From Methanomicrobia archaeon DTU008 (GTDB lineage: Archaea > Thermoplasmatota > Thermoplasmata > Methanomassiliicoccales > Methanomassiliicoccaceae): 64,000 bases of DNA. Each line of letters begins with the position of its first letter. The first letter of the stretch is position 1. Location of the stretch: contig LFRW01000035.1 in assembly GCA_001512965.1 (NCBI GenBank), positions 72,249 through 136,248 of the forward strand, written 5' to 3'. The position numbers were made by a program, and so were the translations under genes. Positions 27,139 through 35,073 of the stretch are shown piece by piece. Under the pieces are notes generated by a model, which was given only the letters and a program-made list of their open reading frames with translations, did not search any database and was not told where the DNA came from.

Positions 27139-28389
27139 ATGATTCAGCGTCCCCGTGGTACCAGGGACTTCGGGCCGGAAGAGATGGAGAAGAGACGCTG
27201 CCTCGAGGCGATCATGCGCCGGGAGGCCGCCGTGTTCGGTTTTCGTGAGATAGCCACACCCATCTTCGAATATACTGAATTGTTCACGATCAGATCTGGG
27301 CCCAACATTATCGAGGAGATCTATGCCTTCCAGGACAAGGGAGGCAGGGAGATCGCTCTCAGGCCCGAGCTTACCGCTCCGGCCATGCGCTTCTACGTCA
27401 ATGAACTGAGCAATAGCGCCAAGCCTCTGAAGATGTTCTATTTCGGGCAATGCTTCCGTTACGAGCGACCTCAATCTGGAAGGTTCAGGGAGTTCTTCCA
27501 GTTCGGGGCGGAGCTGATCAGTAACCCAGGTCCTGAATCGGATGCGGAAGTGATCGCCCTGGCCGCATCCATCATGCGCCGGATCGGCTTGAAGAACTAC
27601 AACATACGGGTGGGCCACATAGGGGTACTGCGTAACATGCTCGCCGAGGCCGGCGTCGACTCCGAGGTCGCTCCTCTTATCTTGCAGAAGCTTGACAAGA
27701 AGGAGTACGACGAGGCCCGCCAGCGAATGCGCGATGCTGACATGGAAGAGGAGCAGATCGAGAGAGTGGTCGACATAACTAACACGGTCGGCCCCATCGA
27801 TGTCCTGGACAAGATCGAAGGAGACGCCCGCGACCATCTTCTGGGGATTTTCAAGATCCTCGAGGCGTATGGTGTGACGGATATAGAGGTCGATCTCGGC
27901 GTGGTCCGAGGATTGGACTACTACACGGGCATGGTGTTTGAGATCGACGCACCTGTGCTGGGCGCCGAGAAGCAGATCTGTGGGGGAGGTTCTTACTCCC
28001 TTACCGAGATGTTCGGAGGCGAGAAGACATTCTCCACCGGTTTCGGGATAGGATTCGACCGGACATTACTGGCGCTTGAGAAGGAAGGTTTCGAAGGCCC
28101 GGCTCATAGCATGGATGTGTATGTCCTTCCCGTTGGTGACGCCTGCAGGCAGGAAGCTCACCGCATAGCGGCCGAACTGCGACTTGCTGGGGTTCGTACC
28201 GATATAGACCTCATGGGTAGAAGCCTCGCCAAGAGCATGAAGTACGCCAATGCGATCAACGCTCAGCGCGTCGTTATCGTCGGTGAGAAGGAGTTGGCCC
28301 AGGGAGCGGTCACGGTAAGAGATATGAATGCCGGTGAACAGAGATTGGTTAAACGGGAGGAACTGCTCGCCAAGCTTGGCCATTATTGA
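27139..28389 (+). CDS. hisS: Histidyl-tRNA synthetase
   Basis: Class II synthetase charging tRNA-His. The 416-residue protein has motif 1 region (RGTRDFGPEEM to FREIATPIFE), motif 2 FRYERPQSGRFREFFQFG (about 106-123), the histidine motif GVVRGLDYYTG (about 254) and a C-terminal anticodon-binding domain. A TATA-like GGTTTAATAAC at 27107-27117 is 22 bases before the ATG, consistent with a leaderless message. Its 3' end abuts a candidate small RNA transcribed toward it. Confidence 0.96.
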   Translation: MIQRPRGTRDFGPEEMEKRRCLEAIMRREAAVFGFREIATPIFEYTELFTIRSGPNIIEEIYAFQDKGGREIALRPELTAPAMRFYVNELSNSAKPLKMFYFGQCFRYERPQSGRFREFFQFGAELISNPGPESDAEVIALAASIMRRIGLKNYNIRVGHIGVLRNMLAEAGVDSEVAPLILQKLDKKEYDEARQRMRDADMEEEQIERVVDITNTVGPIDVLDKIEGDARDHLLGIFKILEAYGVTDIEVDLGVVRGLDYYTGMVFEIDAPVLGAEKQICGGGSYSLTEMFGGEKTFSTGFGIGFDRTLLALEKEGFEGPAHSMDVYVLPVGDACRQEAHRIAAELRLAGVRTDIDLMGRSLAKSMKYANAINAQRVVIVGEKELAQGAVTVRDMNAGEQRLVKREELLAKLGHY

Positions 28390-28390
28390 T

Positions 28391-28472
28391 AAGAAATGCC
28401 TGAGGCCGGGTTCTTGGTGGGGATTCGGAGGAAAACTACTAAGGAGGAGAGTTGAGCACCAACCTCAGGCAC
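28391..28472 (-). ncRNA. Candidate structured small RNA with pyrimidine-rich loop
   Basis: A convergent unit between rnhA and hisS with its own promoter. From a predicted 5' end at about 28472, ten bases (GUGCCUGAGG) pair with 28396-28405 (CCUCAGGCAU). The helix continues with UUGGUG (28457-28462) pairing to CACCAA (28414-28419), leaving only an 8-base bulge (28406-28413). The 37-base apical loop carries three C/U-rich tracts: CUCUCCUCCUU, UUUUCCUCC and AUCCCC. A UUUCUU tail follows the closing stem, as in an archaeal terminator. No long ORF is present on this strand. It does not match tRNA, SRP, RNase P, C/D or H/ACA patterns I know. Function is not known. Confidence 0.6.
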
Positions 28473-28494
28473 TAGTTATCCCTATTATGCCCTT

Positions 28495-28507
28495 CTATAT
28501 AAAGTTT
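28495..28507 (-). promoter_or_regulatory. BRE/TATA promoter of the small RNA
   Basis: On the minus strand AAACTTTATATAG is a near-ideal archaeal BRE plus TATA box. Its lower edge is 23 bases from 28472, the first base of the closing stem, the same spacing as the tRNA-Asp promoter in this window. Confidence 0.65.
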
Positions 28508-28634
28508 AGGCCTGATACTACATATCGTCCGACAGCCCTTTACCCGCCTGGTCCATAGGCCAGTTTGCTCCACGATGCTGGAAACCATGCTATGGAAGGT
28601 TTCATTCTCGGTCTGGCGACGATGTGGGAAGCCA

Positions 28635-29069
28635 TCATGGGTTAGGCTTGCCCCTTGGCATGAGGTCGCGCATTATGTCCTGTTCCTTGTTCAAGAGGGC
28701 ATCGGCACGCGCCACCATCGGATGGCCCCTGCGGACGTTGGAGAACGTCACCTTGTTGAACTCACGAGAGAGCTTTCTTATCTCTTCGAGGTAGGGCTGC
28801 AGGTTGGCCGCCCGGCAGGCGTATTGGCCGTTGACCTGGCGCACCATGAGCTCGGAATCGCTTATAACTTCGACCTCGTCCGCACCCATGTCCATCGCTT
28901 CCTTCAGCGCGGCGATCGCCCCTTGATACTCTGCCACGTTGTTCGTAGTGCGCCCAATGTAGCGCGCATATTCCTTGACGACCTCGCCGTCCCTGGTCAC
29001 CACGATGGCGAACGCCGCCGGCCCAGGGTTCCCCCTGGCGCCGCCGTCGGTGTATATGGTCACCTTCAT
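28635..29069 (-). CDS. rnhA: Ribonuclease HI
   Basis: Cuts RNA in RNA-DNA hybrids. The 144-residue protein retains the acidic active site: Asp8 ([12 protein letters not shown]), Glu47 (NNVAEYQG), Asp71 (VISDSEL) and Asp123 (ARADALLN). Its compact form without the basic protrusion matches archaeal and some bacterial type 1 RNases H. The start overlaps the panD stop by 4 bases (ATGA), so panD and rnhA are coupled. A separate RNase HII gene lies at 61369. Confidence 0.93.
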   Translation of the reverse strand: MKVTIYTDGGARGNPGPAAFAIVVTRDGEVVKEYARYIGRTTNNVAEYQGAIAALKEAMDMGADEVEVISDSELMVRQVNGQYACRAANLQPYLEEIRKLSREFNKVTFSNVRRGHPMVARADALLNKEQDIMRDLMPRGKPNP

Positions 29070-29434
29070 TCGCTCACCGAAGGACCTGGTGCATGGAGCG
29101 TCTTGACCTTGCGGTTCCTTTCATCGACCAGAACGATGTTGGGGACGATGGGACGATCGGTTATCTCGAAGGCCATGATGATGATGCGGTCGCCCGGCTT
29201 TACAAGATGGGCCGCGGCTCCATTGACGCATATTACTCCGGAGCCTGGTTCCCCCTCTACGGTATACGTCTCGAAGCGCGCACCGTTGTCCACGTCGGAG
29301 ATCAGCACCTTCTCCCCGGGCCAGATGTCTGCCTCGTCCAAGAGCTCCTTGTCTATGGTAATGCTCCCTACATAATCAAGGTCTGCCTGGGTCACCACCG
29401 CGCGGTGGATCTTGCCCCTCAGGAGGACACGCAT
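29066..29434 (-). CDS. panD: Aspartate 1-decarboxylase, pyruvoyl (bacterial PanD type)
   Basis: Makes beta-alanine from aspartate for coenzyme A. The 122-residue proenzyme has the self-cleavage site Gly23-Ser24 in YVGSITID, which generates the pyruvoyl group, plus NGARFETY and the INGAAAHLV-like [20 protein letters not shown] block. Many euryarchaea use a PLP decarboxylase (MfnA) instead, so a bacterial-type PanD may have been acquired. It is the first gene of a panD-rnhA pair, and its leader holds a large inverted repeat (29444-29499). Confidence 0.92.
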   Translation of the reverse strand: MRVLLRGKIHRAVVTQADLDYVGSITIDKELLDEADIWPGEKVLISDVDNGARFETYTVEGEPGSGVICVNGAAAHLVKPGDRIIIMAFEITDRPIVPNIVLVDERNRKVKTLHAPGPSVSE

Positions 29435-29443
29435 GACGTATGT

Positions 29444-29499
29444 TGAAAGAACCGGGGTTCATGAATCTTACTGTTATCCCCCTGTGTAGGGTTCTTTCA
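29444..29499 (-). promoter_or_regulatory. Inverted repeat in the panD leader
   Basis: Ten-base arms TGAAAGAACC (29444-29453) and GGTTCTTTCA (29490-29499) are exact complements with 36 bases between. A TTATTAATAG TATA-like element at 29521-29530 predicts minus-strand transcription starting near 29500, so the arms would close a stem from the 5' end to 9 bases before the start codon. No known riboswitch pattern is recognised. Confidence 0.4.
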
Positions 29500-29536
29500 C
29501 GCCGGGTTTCCTGAGAAAGCTTATTAATAGACATTC

Positions 29537-29564
29537 GTGTTACCCATTGAGTAAGTCGTAACAC
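29537..29564. promoter_or_regulatory. Inverted repeat GTGTTAC-N14-GTAACAC before the ABC operon
   Basis: Perfect 7-bp arms lie between the shared TATA-like TTATTAATAG (29521-29530) and the start of the binding-protein gene. An inner TTAC-N7-GTAA pairing also exists. The position near the predicted transcription start suggests an operator. Confidence 0.4.
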
Positions 29565-29585
29565 TAATCTTGAGTGGTGATCGAG

Positions 29586-30506
29586 GTGCACAAGAATGTG
29601 ATGCTGGCGATCGTTCTATCGGTCGTCGTTATCATGGCAAGCCTGACCGGCGCAATAATGTTGCTGGGATGGCCGGGAGCGAGTGACGAGGTAGCCAAGT
29701 TCACTATTAGGGATGACCGGGGAGGGGATATAGGTTTCCCAGACTATCCGCAGCGAATAGTGTCGCTAGGCTCATCGTTCACTGAGATCATAATCGCTCT
29801 CAACGAGGGCGATCGCCTGGTGGGCGTCGATTATTCAGGCGCTGCCCTGGAGGGCCTTCCCAAGGACGTTGTGGACCTAGGAAAGACGAGCTCTCTAAGC
29901 ATGGAGACTTTAATGGAGCTCGAGCCTGACTGCGTCATCATATGGAACTTCGGGATGTATCAGGACCTCATAGCGAAGATGGAGAAGAAAGGACTGAAGG
30001 TCGTCGCGCTCTATCCCAGGTCGGTCAACGACACACTCTTCGCGATCGAGCGTATCGGGAACCTGCTAGGCACTGAAGCATCGAACCTTGCCGATGAGCT
30101 TCGACAAAGGGTCAACGCGGTTTTTGAGAAGACCAAAGATATCCCTGATGAGGAACGTAAAAAGGTCTTTCTCGTCCTGGCAAGCTATGGTGGACAGACC
30201 GCCGGTAGTGGCACCATAAGCAATGAGCTGATAGAGATGGCCGGTGGTAGGAATATATTCGTTGACGAGAAGGGCAATTTCCTCGCAAACAAGGAGGAGG
30301 TATTGAAGCGCGAACCGGATGTAATCGTGGTGGAGAACTCTCCTCTTGGCGATAACAAATATTTCAACGACCTATATGGCGACACAGAGATCGTCAACCA
30401 CGATCAGATATACTACATCGACTCCGGGATGCTAACGACCTCGCCTCGGTTGGTGGAAGCGCTAGAGCAGCTAGCCAAATGGCTCCACCCTGAGCTATTC
30501 CCGTGA
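29586..30506 (+). CDS. ABC transporter binding protein, metal-chelate/cobalamin type
   Basis: A 306-residue extracytoplasmic solute-binding protein with one N-terminal membrane anchor (residues 5-28) and the BtuF/FhuD-like fold: RIVSLGSSFTEIIIALNEGDRLVGVD at the front, a rigid helix linker in the middle, and YIDSGMLTTSPRLVEALEQLAKWLHPE at the end. The start is GTG at 29586 because GGTGATC, complementary to the 16S 3' tail, lies 3 bases before it. A longer GTG start at 29574 is possible. With the permease and ATPase downstream it forms a complete importer for cobalamin, corrinoid or an iron complex; ligand undecided. Confidence 0.88.
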   Translation: MHKNVMLAIVLSVVVIMASLTGAIMLLGWPGASDEVAKFTIRDDRGGDIGFPDYPQRIVSLGSSFTEIIIALNEGDRLVGVDYSGAALEGLPKDVVDLGKTSSLSMETLMELEPDCVIIWNFGMYQDLIAKMEKKGLKVVALYPRSVNDTLFAIERIGNLLGTEASNLADELRQRVNAVFEKTKDIPDEERKKVFLVLASYGGQTAGSGTISNELIEMAGGRNIFVDEKGNFLANKEEVLKREPDVIVVENSPLGDNKYFNDLYGDTEIVNHDQIYYIDSGMLTTSPRLVEALEQLAKWLHPELFP

Positions 30507-30585
30507 TCCCATCAAACCCTTTCCCCATTTTCCACTCGCTTTAGAAGGCATAGCTAATAAATGATGACACTTATGCCGAGTCGCC

Positions 30586-31626
30586 ATGGACGCTGTTGAT
30601 GTGGCCTCATTGCAGAAAAGAAAGTTCGCTCGCTGGGCAGCGATTACCGCAACCATGGCCACAGGGCTCGTCCTGACAATTCTATTCACGTTGAACATCG
30701 GCGCGGTCCACATTCCGTTCGAAACGATCCTCGATGTACTGATGGGAGGGGGGACGAGATTCCAGAGGGAGATAATCCTCAATACCCGTCTACCACGGAT
30801 TATCCTGGGAGCATTGGTCGGAGGAGCTCTCGCGGTAGCTGGTGCCGCGATGCAGGGCGTGTTCCGCAATCCCATGGCATCACCCTATGTCCTGGGCATA
30901 TCCTCCGGCGCGGCCTTCGGCGCCTCCCTGGCCATCGTTGCCGGAGTGTCCTGGCTTCCCGGTGAGTTCGCCATTCCGTCGATGGCCTTCATATTCTGCT
31001 TCCTGACACTGTTCCTCGTATACGCCATATCAAGGACCAAGGGCGGCTTCGTTCAAGTGGAGACGCTGCTTCTGGCAGGGATAGCGGTGGGCGCCTTCTT
31101 CAACGCCCTGGTATCGTTGATGAAGTACTTTGCAGGGGAGCAGCTATCCGCGATAGTCTTCTGGATGATGGGAGGGTTATGGCAGGCGGAGTGGATGGAC
31201 GTGGTGGTCGCGCTCCCGATGATCACCGTCGGAACGATGATCCTATGGTTACTATCACGCGACCTCAACACCATGATGGTGGGCGAGGAGCATGCCCTCC
31301 ATCTAGGATTGAACGTCAACACGGTGCGTATGATAATCCTGCTGGCGGCATCACTCGTCACCGCGGCCGCGGTGTCGGTGAGCGGCGTCATAGGGTTCGT
31401 CGGCCTGGTGGTGCCTCATGTCGTCCGCCTCCTCGTAGGACCAGATCACCGAATCCTCATCCCCGTCTCCCTGCTCGGCGGCGCTATCTTCATGGTATGG
31501 ACCGATACCGTGGCAAGGACGATAATCCTGCCTGCGGAGCTGCCGGTAGGCATAATCACCGCGATGATCGGTGCCCCCTTCTTCATCTATCTGATCATAT
31601 CGCGGCGCCGGAAGATGGGGTGGTGA
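30586..31626 (+). CDS. ABC transporter permease, FecCD/BtuC family
   Basis: A 346-residue integral membrane protein with about nine or ten helices and family hallmarks: RLPRIILGALVGGALAVAGAAMQGVFRNPMASPYVLG (about 66-105) and VSGVIGFVGLVVPHVVRLLVGPDHR (about 265-290), the latter contacting the ATPase. A TATA-like AGCTAATAAATG at about 30552-30562 before the ATG suggests it can be transcribed separately from the binding protein, 79 bases upstream. It overlaps no gene but sits one base from the ATPase gene. Confidence 0.93.
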   Translation: MDAVDVASLQKRKFARWAAITATMATGLVLTILFTLNIGAVHIPFETILDVLMGGGTRFQREIILNTRLPRIILGALVGGALAVAGAAMQGVFRNPMASPYVLGISSGAAFGASLAIVAGVSWLPGEFAIPSMAFIFCFLTLFLVYAISRTKGGFVQVETLLLAGIAVGAFFNALVSLMKYFAGEQLSAIVFWMMGGLWQAEWMDVVVALPMITVGTMILWLLSRDLNTMMVGEEHALHLGLNVNTVRMIILLAASLVTAAAVSVSGVIGFVGLVVPHVVRLLVGPDHRILIPVSLLGGAIFMVWTDTVARTIILPAELPVGIITAMIGAPFFIYLIISRRRKMGW

Positions 31627-31627
31627 A

Positions 31628-32422
31628 GTGAAGCTAAGCGTGCAAGGGGTCTCGTTCTGCTACCGCTCGGAGGACGTCGTCAGCGACGTGAGTTTCGAGG
31701 CGGGAGAGGGGCAGATAGTCGGCATCCTGGGGCCGAACGGCTCCGGCAAGACCACCTTGCTGAAGTGCATCAATCGCGTGCTATCGCCGAAGAATGGCAC
31801 GGTCTTCATCAACGGCGTCGACTATCGGGAGAAGACAAGGAAGCAGATCGCCCAGCAGATAGGTGTGGTGCCGCAGTCGGCCAACTCAAGCTTCCCCTTC
31901 ACAGCCCTGGACATCGTGATGATGGGCCGCAATCCGGACCTGGAGAGGTTCGAGAGGGAGAAGGAGAGCGACCTGCAGATAGTCAGCAAGGCCATGGAGA
32001 TGACGAACACCTCGTTCCTTGCGGACCGCCCCATGGACCAGCTGTCGGGCGGGGAGAGGCAGAGGGTCATAATCGCCAGGGCGTTGGCGCAGCGTCCCAG
32101 GATAATGCTGCTCGACGAACCCACGCTGCATCTGGACGTAAATCATCAGATCGAGATACTGGACCTCATCTCCAGGCTTGCGCGGGAAGAGAGGATGCTG
32201 GTGATAATCGTCACCCATGACCTGAGCCTTGCGGCGCGGTACTGCGATCGCATCATCCTCATGCGAAAGGGGCGCATAGTCTCCGCAGGGGACGTCACCC
32301 AGGTGCTGACCAGGGAGAACATGGCCAAGGTGTTCTCCATCAATGCCGCTATCTATTATGACGAGCGTATCGGCACCCACAACGTCGCCATCATCGGCGC
32401 GATCAAGGAAGGGAACGAATGA
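31628..32422 (+). CDS. ABC transporter ATPase, FecE/BtuD family
   Basis: A 264-residue ATP-binding subunit with Walker A GPNGSGKTT (35-43), signature LSGGERQR (about 138), Walker B IMLLDEPT (about 158) and the switch His in VTHDLSLAARYCD. The GTG start at 31628 follows GGGGTGGTGA at the end of the permease gene. Its stop overlaps the next small gene by ATGA, making that gene part of the transporter operon. Confidence 0.94.
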   Translation: MKLSVQGVSFCYRSEDVVSDVSFEAGEGQIVGILGPNGSGKTTLLKCINRVLSPKNGTVFINGVDYREKTRKQIAQQIGVVPQSANSSFPFTALDIVMMGRNPDLERFEREKESDLQIVSKAMEMTNTSFLADRPMDQLSGGERQRVIIARALAQRPRIMLLDEPTLHLDVNHQIEILDLISRLAREERMLVIIVTHDLSLAARYCDRIILMRKGRIVSAGDVTQVLTRENMAKVFSINAAIYYDERIGTHNVAIIGAIKEGNE

Positions 32423-32751
32423 CATCCAAGGTGGAAGTGGAATCGAGGATATGCTCGCATAGGACCGTCATAGAGGTCACGGACAATGGGGATGGGAGCA
32501 TGGCGGTGCACATCGACACGGACTGTCCCAGCGTGCAGACCTATGCATCACTGGTCTCGAAGCTCGACCCCACCGATTACTCGGAGTGGTCGGACTCCGC
32601 CGTGTGGGAGATGGCCGAAAAGGCAGGGTTGACCACGACCTGTCTGATCCCGGTCGCGCTCGTGAACGCATGCTGGGTGGAAGCAGGGATGATGTCCAAG
32701 CGGCTCGCCGTAAAGGAAGGACCCATCTGCATCCGATTTATCGAGCAGTGA
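32419..32751 (+). CDS. Small cysteine-bearing protein coupled to the ABC operon
   Basis: A 110-residue soluble protein with Cys at 12, 36, 75, 85 and 104 and alternating beta strands (TVIEVTDNGDGSMAVHIDTDCPSVQTY). It resembles a small family of unknown function (possibly DUF6951) that I recall from methanogenic archaea, but I cannot confirm this. The ATGA overlap with the transporter ATPase gene indicates joint translation. Cysteines spread through the fold suggest metal or corrinoid handling, which would suit a cobalamin or iron importer; this is inference only. Confidence 0.75.
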   Translation: MTSKVEVESRICSHRTVIEVTDNGDGSMAVHIDTDCPSVQTYASLVSKLDPTDYSEWSDSAVWEMAEKAGLTTTCLIPVALVNACWVEAGMMSKRLAVKEGPICIRFIEQ

Positions 32752-32795
32752 TGTTTATTACCCTTCGGTGACCCTGTTAGACCAGGGTGAGGGGA

Positions 32796-33887
32796 TTGGG
32801 CGGAAGCACCGCATTCCTATACCACGATGACTTCCTGAAATATCAGTTCGGACCGCATCACCCGTTTCAACCCGTTCGGGAGAAGATGACCCTTGACACC
32901 CTACGCTCCCTGGGTGCGTTCGATGGGGACAGCGACATCGTCGTTCCTCGATCCACGGACGTGGAAACGCTGATGACCGTGCATTTTGACTGGTATATCG
33001 AGCGGGTCAGGGAGCTCTCCGCGAAGGGGGGACTTCTCGATCAGGGAGATACCCCTGCAAGTCCCGGTCTTTACGAGGGAGCGGTCATGGCCGTCGGGGC
33101 CACGGTCGATGCGGCCAGAGGCATCGCGGAAGGAGAGTTCGATCACGCCTTCAATCCTGCAGGAGGCTTACATCATGCATACCCCGCCCGAGCGTCCGGC
33201 TTCTGCGTGTTCAACGATATGGCCGTGGCGGTGAGGGTGCTCCAGAGGGAGTACGGTATCGGACGGATCGCGGTGATCGACATAGACGCGCATCATGGGG
33301 ATGGCACGCAGGCGATATTCTATGACGAGGATGTCCTGACAATATCGTTGCACCGCTTCGGCGACCGCTTCTTCCCCGGGAGCGGCGAGGCAGACGAGAC
33401 CGGGGAGCTTGAGGGAGCCGGGCGCAACATCAACGTCCCCCTTCCCGGCGGCACCGATGACAACCTTTTCCTCCACGCCTTCCGCTCGGTGGCGATCCCC
33501 GCGTTGCAATCCTACCGCCCCGATATCATCATCCAGCAGTTCGGTGTCGATGGACACTACCGGGACCCCCTGGCCGACCTGGGATACACCACACGCGGCT
33601 ATGCGGAGGTGGCAAGGCTGACCCATGAACTGGCACACGAACTATGCGAGGGACGGTATCTCGTGGTCGGCGGCGGGGGGTATGACCTCGACGCCACCAT
33701 GCGGACATGGAGCATCATGTACAGCATAATGTCGGAAGCGCCGATCGATCGCCAGCGCCTCATGGAGTTGCACGATTGGGACTCCCCCCTGTCGGACCGC
33801 AATACGACCCTCAAGGTGCTCGACACGATAGAGGAGGTCAAGCAGAGATCGCTCCCATTGTTGGAGATGGTGATACGCTACGCTTGA
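32796..33887 (+). CDS. Histone deacetylase/acetoin-utilisation (AcuC-like) family hydrolase
   Basis: A zinc amidohydrolase of about 363 residues in the class I/II HDAC superfamily. It shows the charge-relay histidines in GGLHHAYPARASGFCVFND, the zinc site DIDAHHGDG, and FGVDGHYRDP with the third ligand Asp. Archaeal members may deacetylate proteins such as acetyl-CoA synthetase or Alba, or hydrolyse polyamine amides; the substrate is unknown. I favour the TTG at 32796, preceded by GGTGAGG, over a GTG at 32787. A TATA-like GTTTATTAC occurs at about 32753. Confidence 0.88.
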   Translation: MGGSTAFLYHDDFLKYQFGPHHPFQPVREKMTLDTLRSLGAFDGDSDIVVPRSTDVETLMTVHFDWYIERVRELSAKGGLLDQGDTPASPGLYEGAVMAVGATVDAARGIAEGEFDHAFNPAGGLHHAYPARASGFCVFNDMAVAVRVLQREYGIGRIAVIDIDAHHGDGTQAIFYDEDVLTISLHRFGDRFFPGSGEADETGELEGAGRNINVPLPGGTDDNLFLHAFRSVAIPALQSYRPDIIIQQFGVDGHYRDPLADLGYTTRGYAEVARLTHELAHELCEGRYLVVGGGGYDLDATMRTWSIMYSIMSEAPIDRQRLMELHDWDSPLSDRNTTLKVLDTIEEVKQRSLPLLEMVIRYA

Positions 33888-33904
33888 CATTGAAGAATTG
33901 AGAA

Positions 33905-33980
33905 TGGCGCCCTGGTCGGGATTTGAACCCGAGTCGGAGCCTCGACAGGGCTTCATGATAGGCCGCTACACTACCAGGGC
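33905..33980 (-). tRNA. tRNA-Asp(GTC), CCA encoded
   Basis: Acceptor GCCCTGG/CCAGGGC, anticodon loop CTGTCGA giving GTC, and T-arm CGGGTTCAAATCCCG. Discriminator G (33908), CCA at 33905-33907. The anticodon stem has an A-C mismatch at its outer pair (27-43). A TATA box CATATATATG at 34005-34014 is 25 bases upstream. Confidence 0.93.
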
Positions 33981-34011
33981 GTATTTCCACCCAAATATGT
34001 AGGTCATATAT

Positions 34012-34149
34012 ATGGCTTTTCCAAGTGATTTCATTACTGGGTTCATAGAGGGCATGATGCACGACATCGGACGGCCTTTCTTTGAGCTAGAATATGCAGC
34101 GGTGAAGGAGGGAGGAAAGCATCAGCTTTATGATGACGTCTCGGAATAG
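34012..34149 (+). CDS. Possible 45-residue protein before the CBS-ParB gene
   Basis: A frame from ATG 34012 to TAG 34149 encodes a well-composed small acidic protein (MAFPSDFITGFIEGMMHDIG at the start, HQLYDDVSE at the end). The first ATG overlaps the TATA box CATATATATG, so the paired ATGs at 34054 and 34057 (after AGAGGGC) may be the real start, giving about 30 residues. It ends 17 bases before the CBS-ParB gene on the same strand, so both could be on one message. No family recognised. Confidence 0.4.
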   Translation: MAFPSDFITGFIEGMMHDIGRPFFELEYAAVKEGGKHQLYDDVSE

Positions 34150-34166
34150 CGGTCGAGGTGCTTGAT

Positions 34167-34967
34167 ATGGACGGTAAGCTGAAGGTGAGCGATTACATGG
34201 TCCGGGAGGTCGTCTCCATCCCCCCGGACTATACTGTCAGGGAAGCCATCAACAAGCTCATTGCCACCGAATTTCACGGTTTGCCAGTGGAGAAGGACCG
34301 CCGCATCCTCGGCTTCGTGACCGCCAAGGAACTCCTTCGAAACATCGACCGTCCTGATGCTAAGATCACGGAGATCATCAAGCCCGGCACGATATCGCTC
34401 TCCCCGGGAATGGACATAGATGACGCCTCCCGCGTCCTGTTTCGCTACGGCCTGCGCAACGCTCCCGTGCTGGACGAGGACGGCATGGTGGTTGGAATGC
34501 TGAGCAACATAGACATCATCCGCTCTCACATTGAGAAGGCCACGCCGAACAAGATCAACATGCTGAAGACGTTCCTGGAGAAGAAGCATGGCGTCAAGAT
34601 AACGGTGAGAAGGCGCATCGTCCCCATCGAGGACCTGAGGCCAACTCAGCACGAGGTGTTCGCCGATGAGCTGAGAGGTAGGCAGTATGAGATCAAACGT
34701 GGGCTCGTGGAACCGCTCATCGTAATCCAGAAGAATACGCATTACCTTTTGGTGGATGGACACCACCGGGTGCTGGCAGCACGCAACATGGGTGTAAGGC
34801 AGTTCCAAGCGTTCGTTCTTGAACCCGACCGGGAGATAGAGCTAGGGATGGAGAGGACCGCGCAAGAGCTCGGCGTGAGGTCGCTTGACGACATCAAGAT
34901 CATCGAGGGGCAGCACCATCCCCTTGTACAGGTCGCCACCCGGCTGTTAAAGGATGAGGAGAAGTGA
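34167..34967 (+). CDS. Two CBS domains fused to a ParB-like nuclease-type domain
   Basis: A 266-residue protein. Residues 3-60 and 68-125 form a CBS pair (KVSDYMVREVVSIPPDYTVREAI; GTISLSPGMDIDDASRV), an adenosine-ligand sensor. Residues 145-215 form a ParB/sulfiredoxin-like domain (VPIEDLRPTQ...GLVEPLIVIQK...LLVDGHHRVLAAR), with the DGHHR box in place of the usual DGxRR. The ATG at 34167 is preceded by GAGGTG with 6 bases between, so I prefer it to the GTG at 34158. ParB boxes of this type can bind or cut DNA or hydrolyse nucleotides. No partner parA is present, so the function is open. Confidence 0.85.
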   Translation: MDGKLKVSDYMVREVVSIPPDYTVREAINKLIATEFHGLPVEKDRRILGFVTAKELLRNIDRPDAKITEIIKPGTISLSPGMDIDDASRVLFRYGLRNAPVLDEDGMVVGMLSNIDIIRSHIEKATPNKINMLKTFLEKKHGVKITVRRRIVPIEDLRPTQHEVFADELRGRQYEIKRGLVEPLIVIQKNTHYLLVDGHHRVLAARNMGVRQFQAFVLEPDREIELGMERTAQELGVRSLDDIKIIEGQHHPLVQVATRLLKDEEK

Positions 34968-35073
34968 TCGCCGCCGGCGAGAGGGCGTTCGGTCTGCAAC
35001 GATCGTCACACCTTTCATCATAGAAAGAGATAAAATGGATTGAAGGAAGAGATTGATGGGGAGGCACCCTCCC

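Noticed and set aside
27016-27837. N-terminal extension of the UDG-like protein to about 484 residues
   Set aside because: The extra part is antisense to hisS and has no independent motif; promoter elements near 27021-27033 support the short form.
28391-28472. Small RNA as SRP RNA, tRNA, tmRNA-like or fluoride riboswitch
   Set aside because: Length, conserved boxes and fold do not fit any of these; the sequence lacks the SRP S-domain and a tRNA T-loop.
32419-32751. Assigning a defined function to the small Cys protein
   Set aside because: Only operon position and cysteine content are visible; the family recollection is uncertain.
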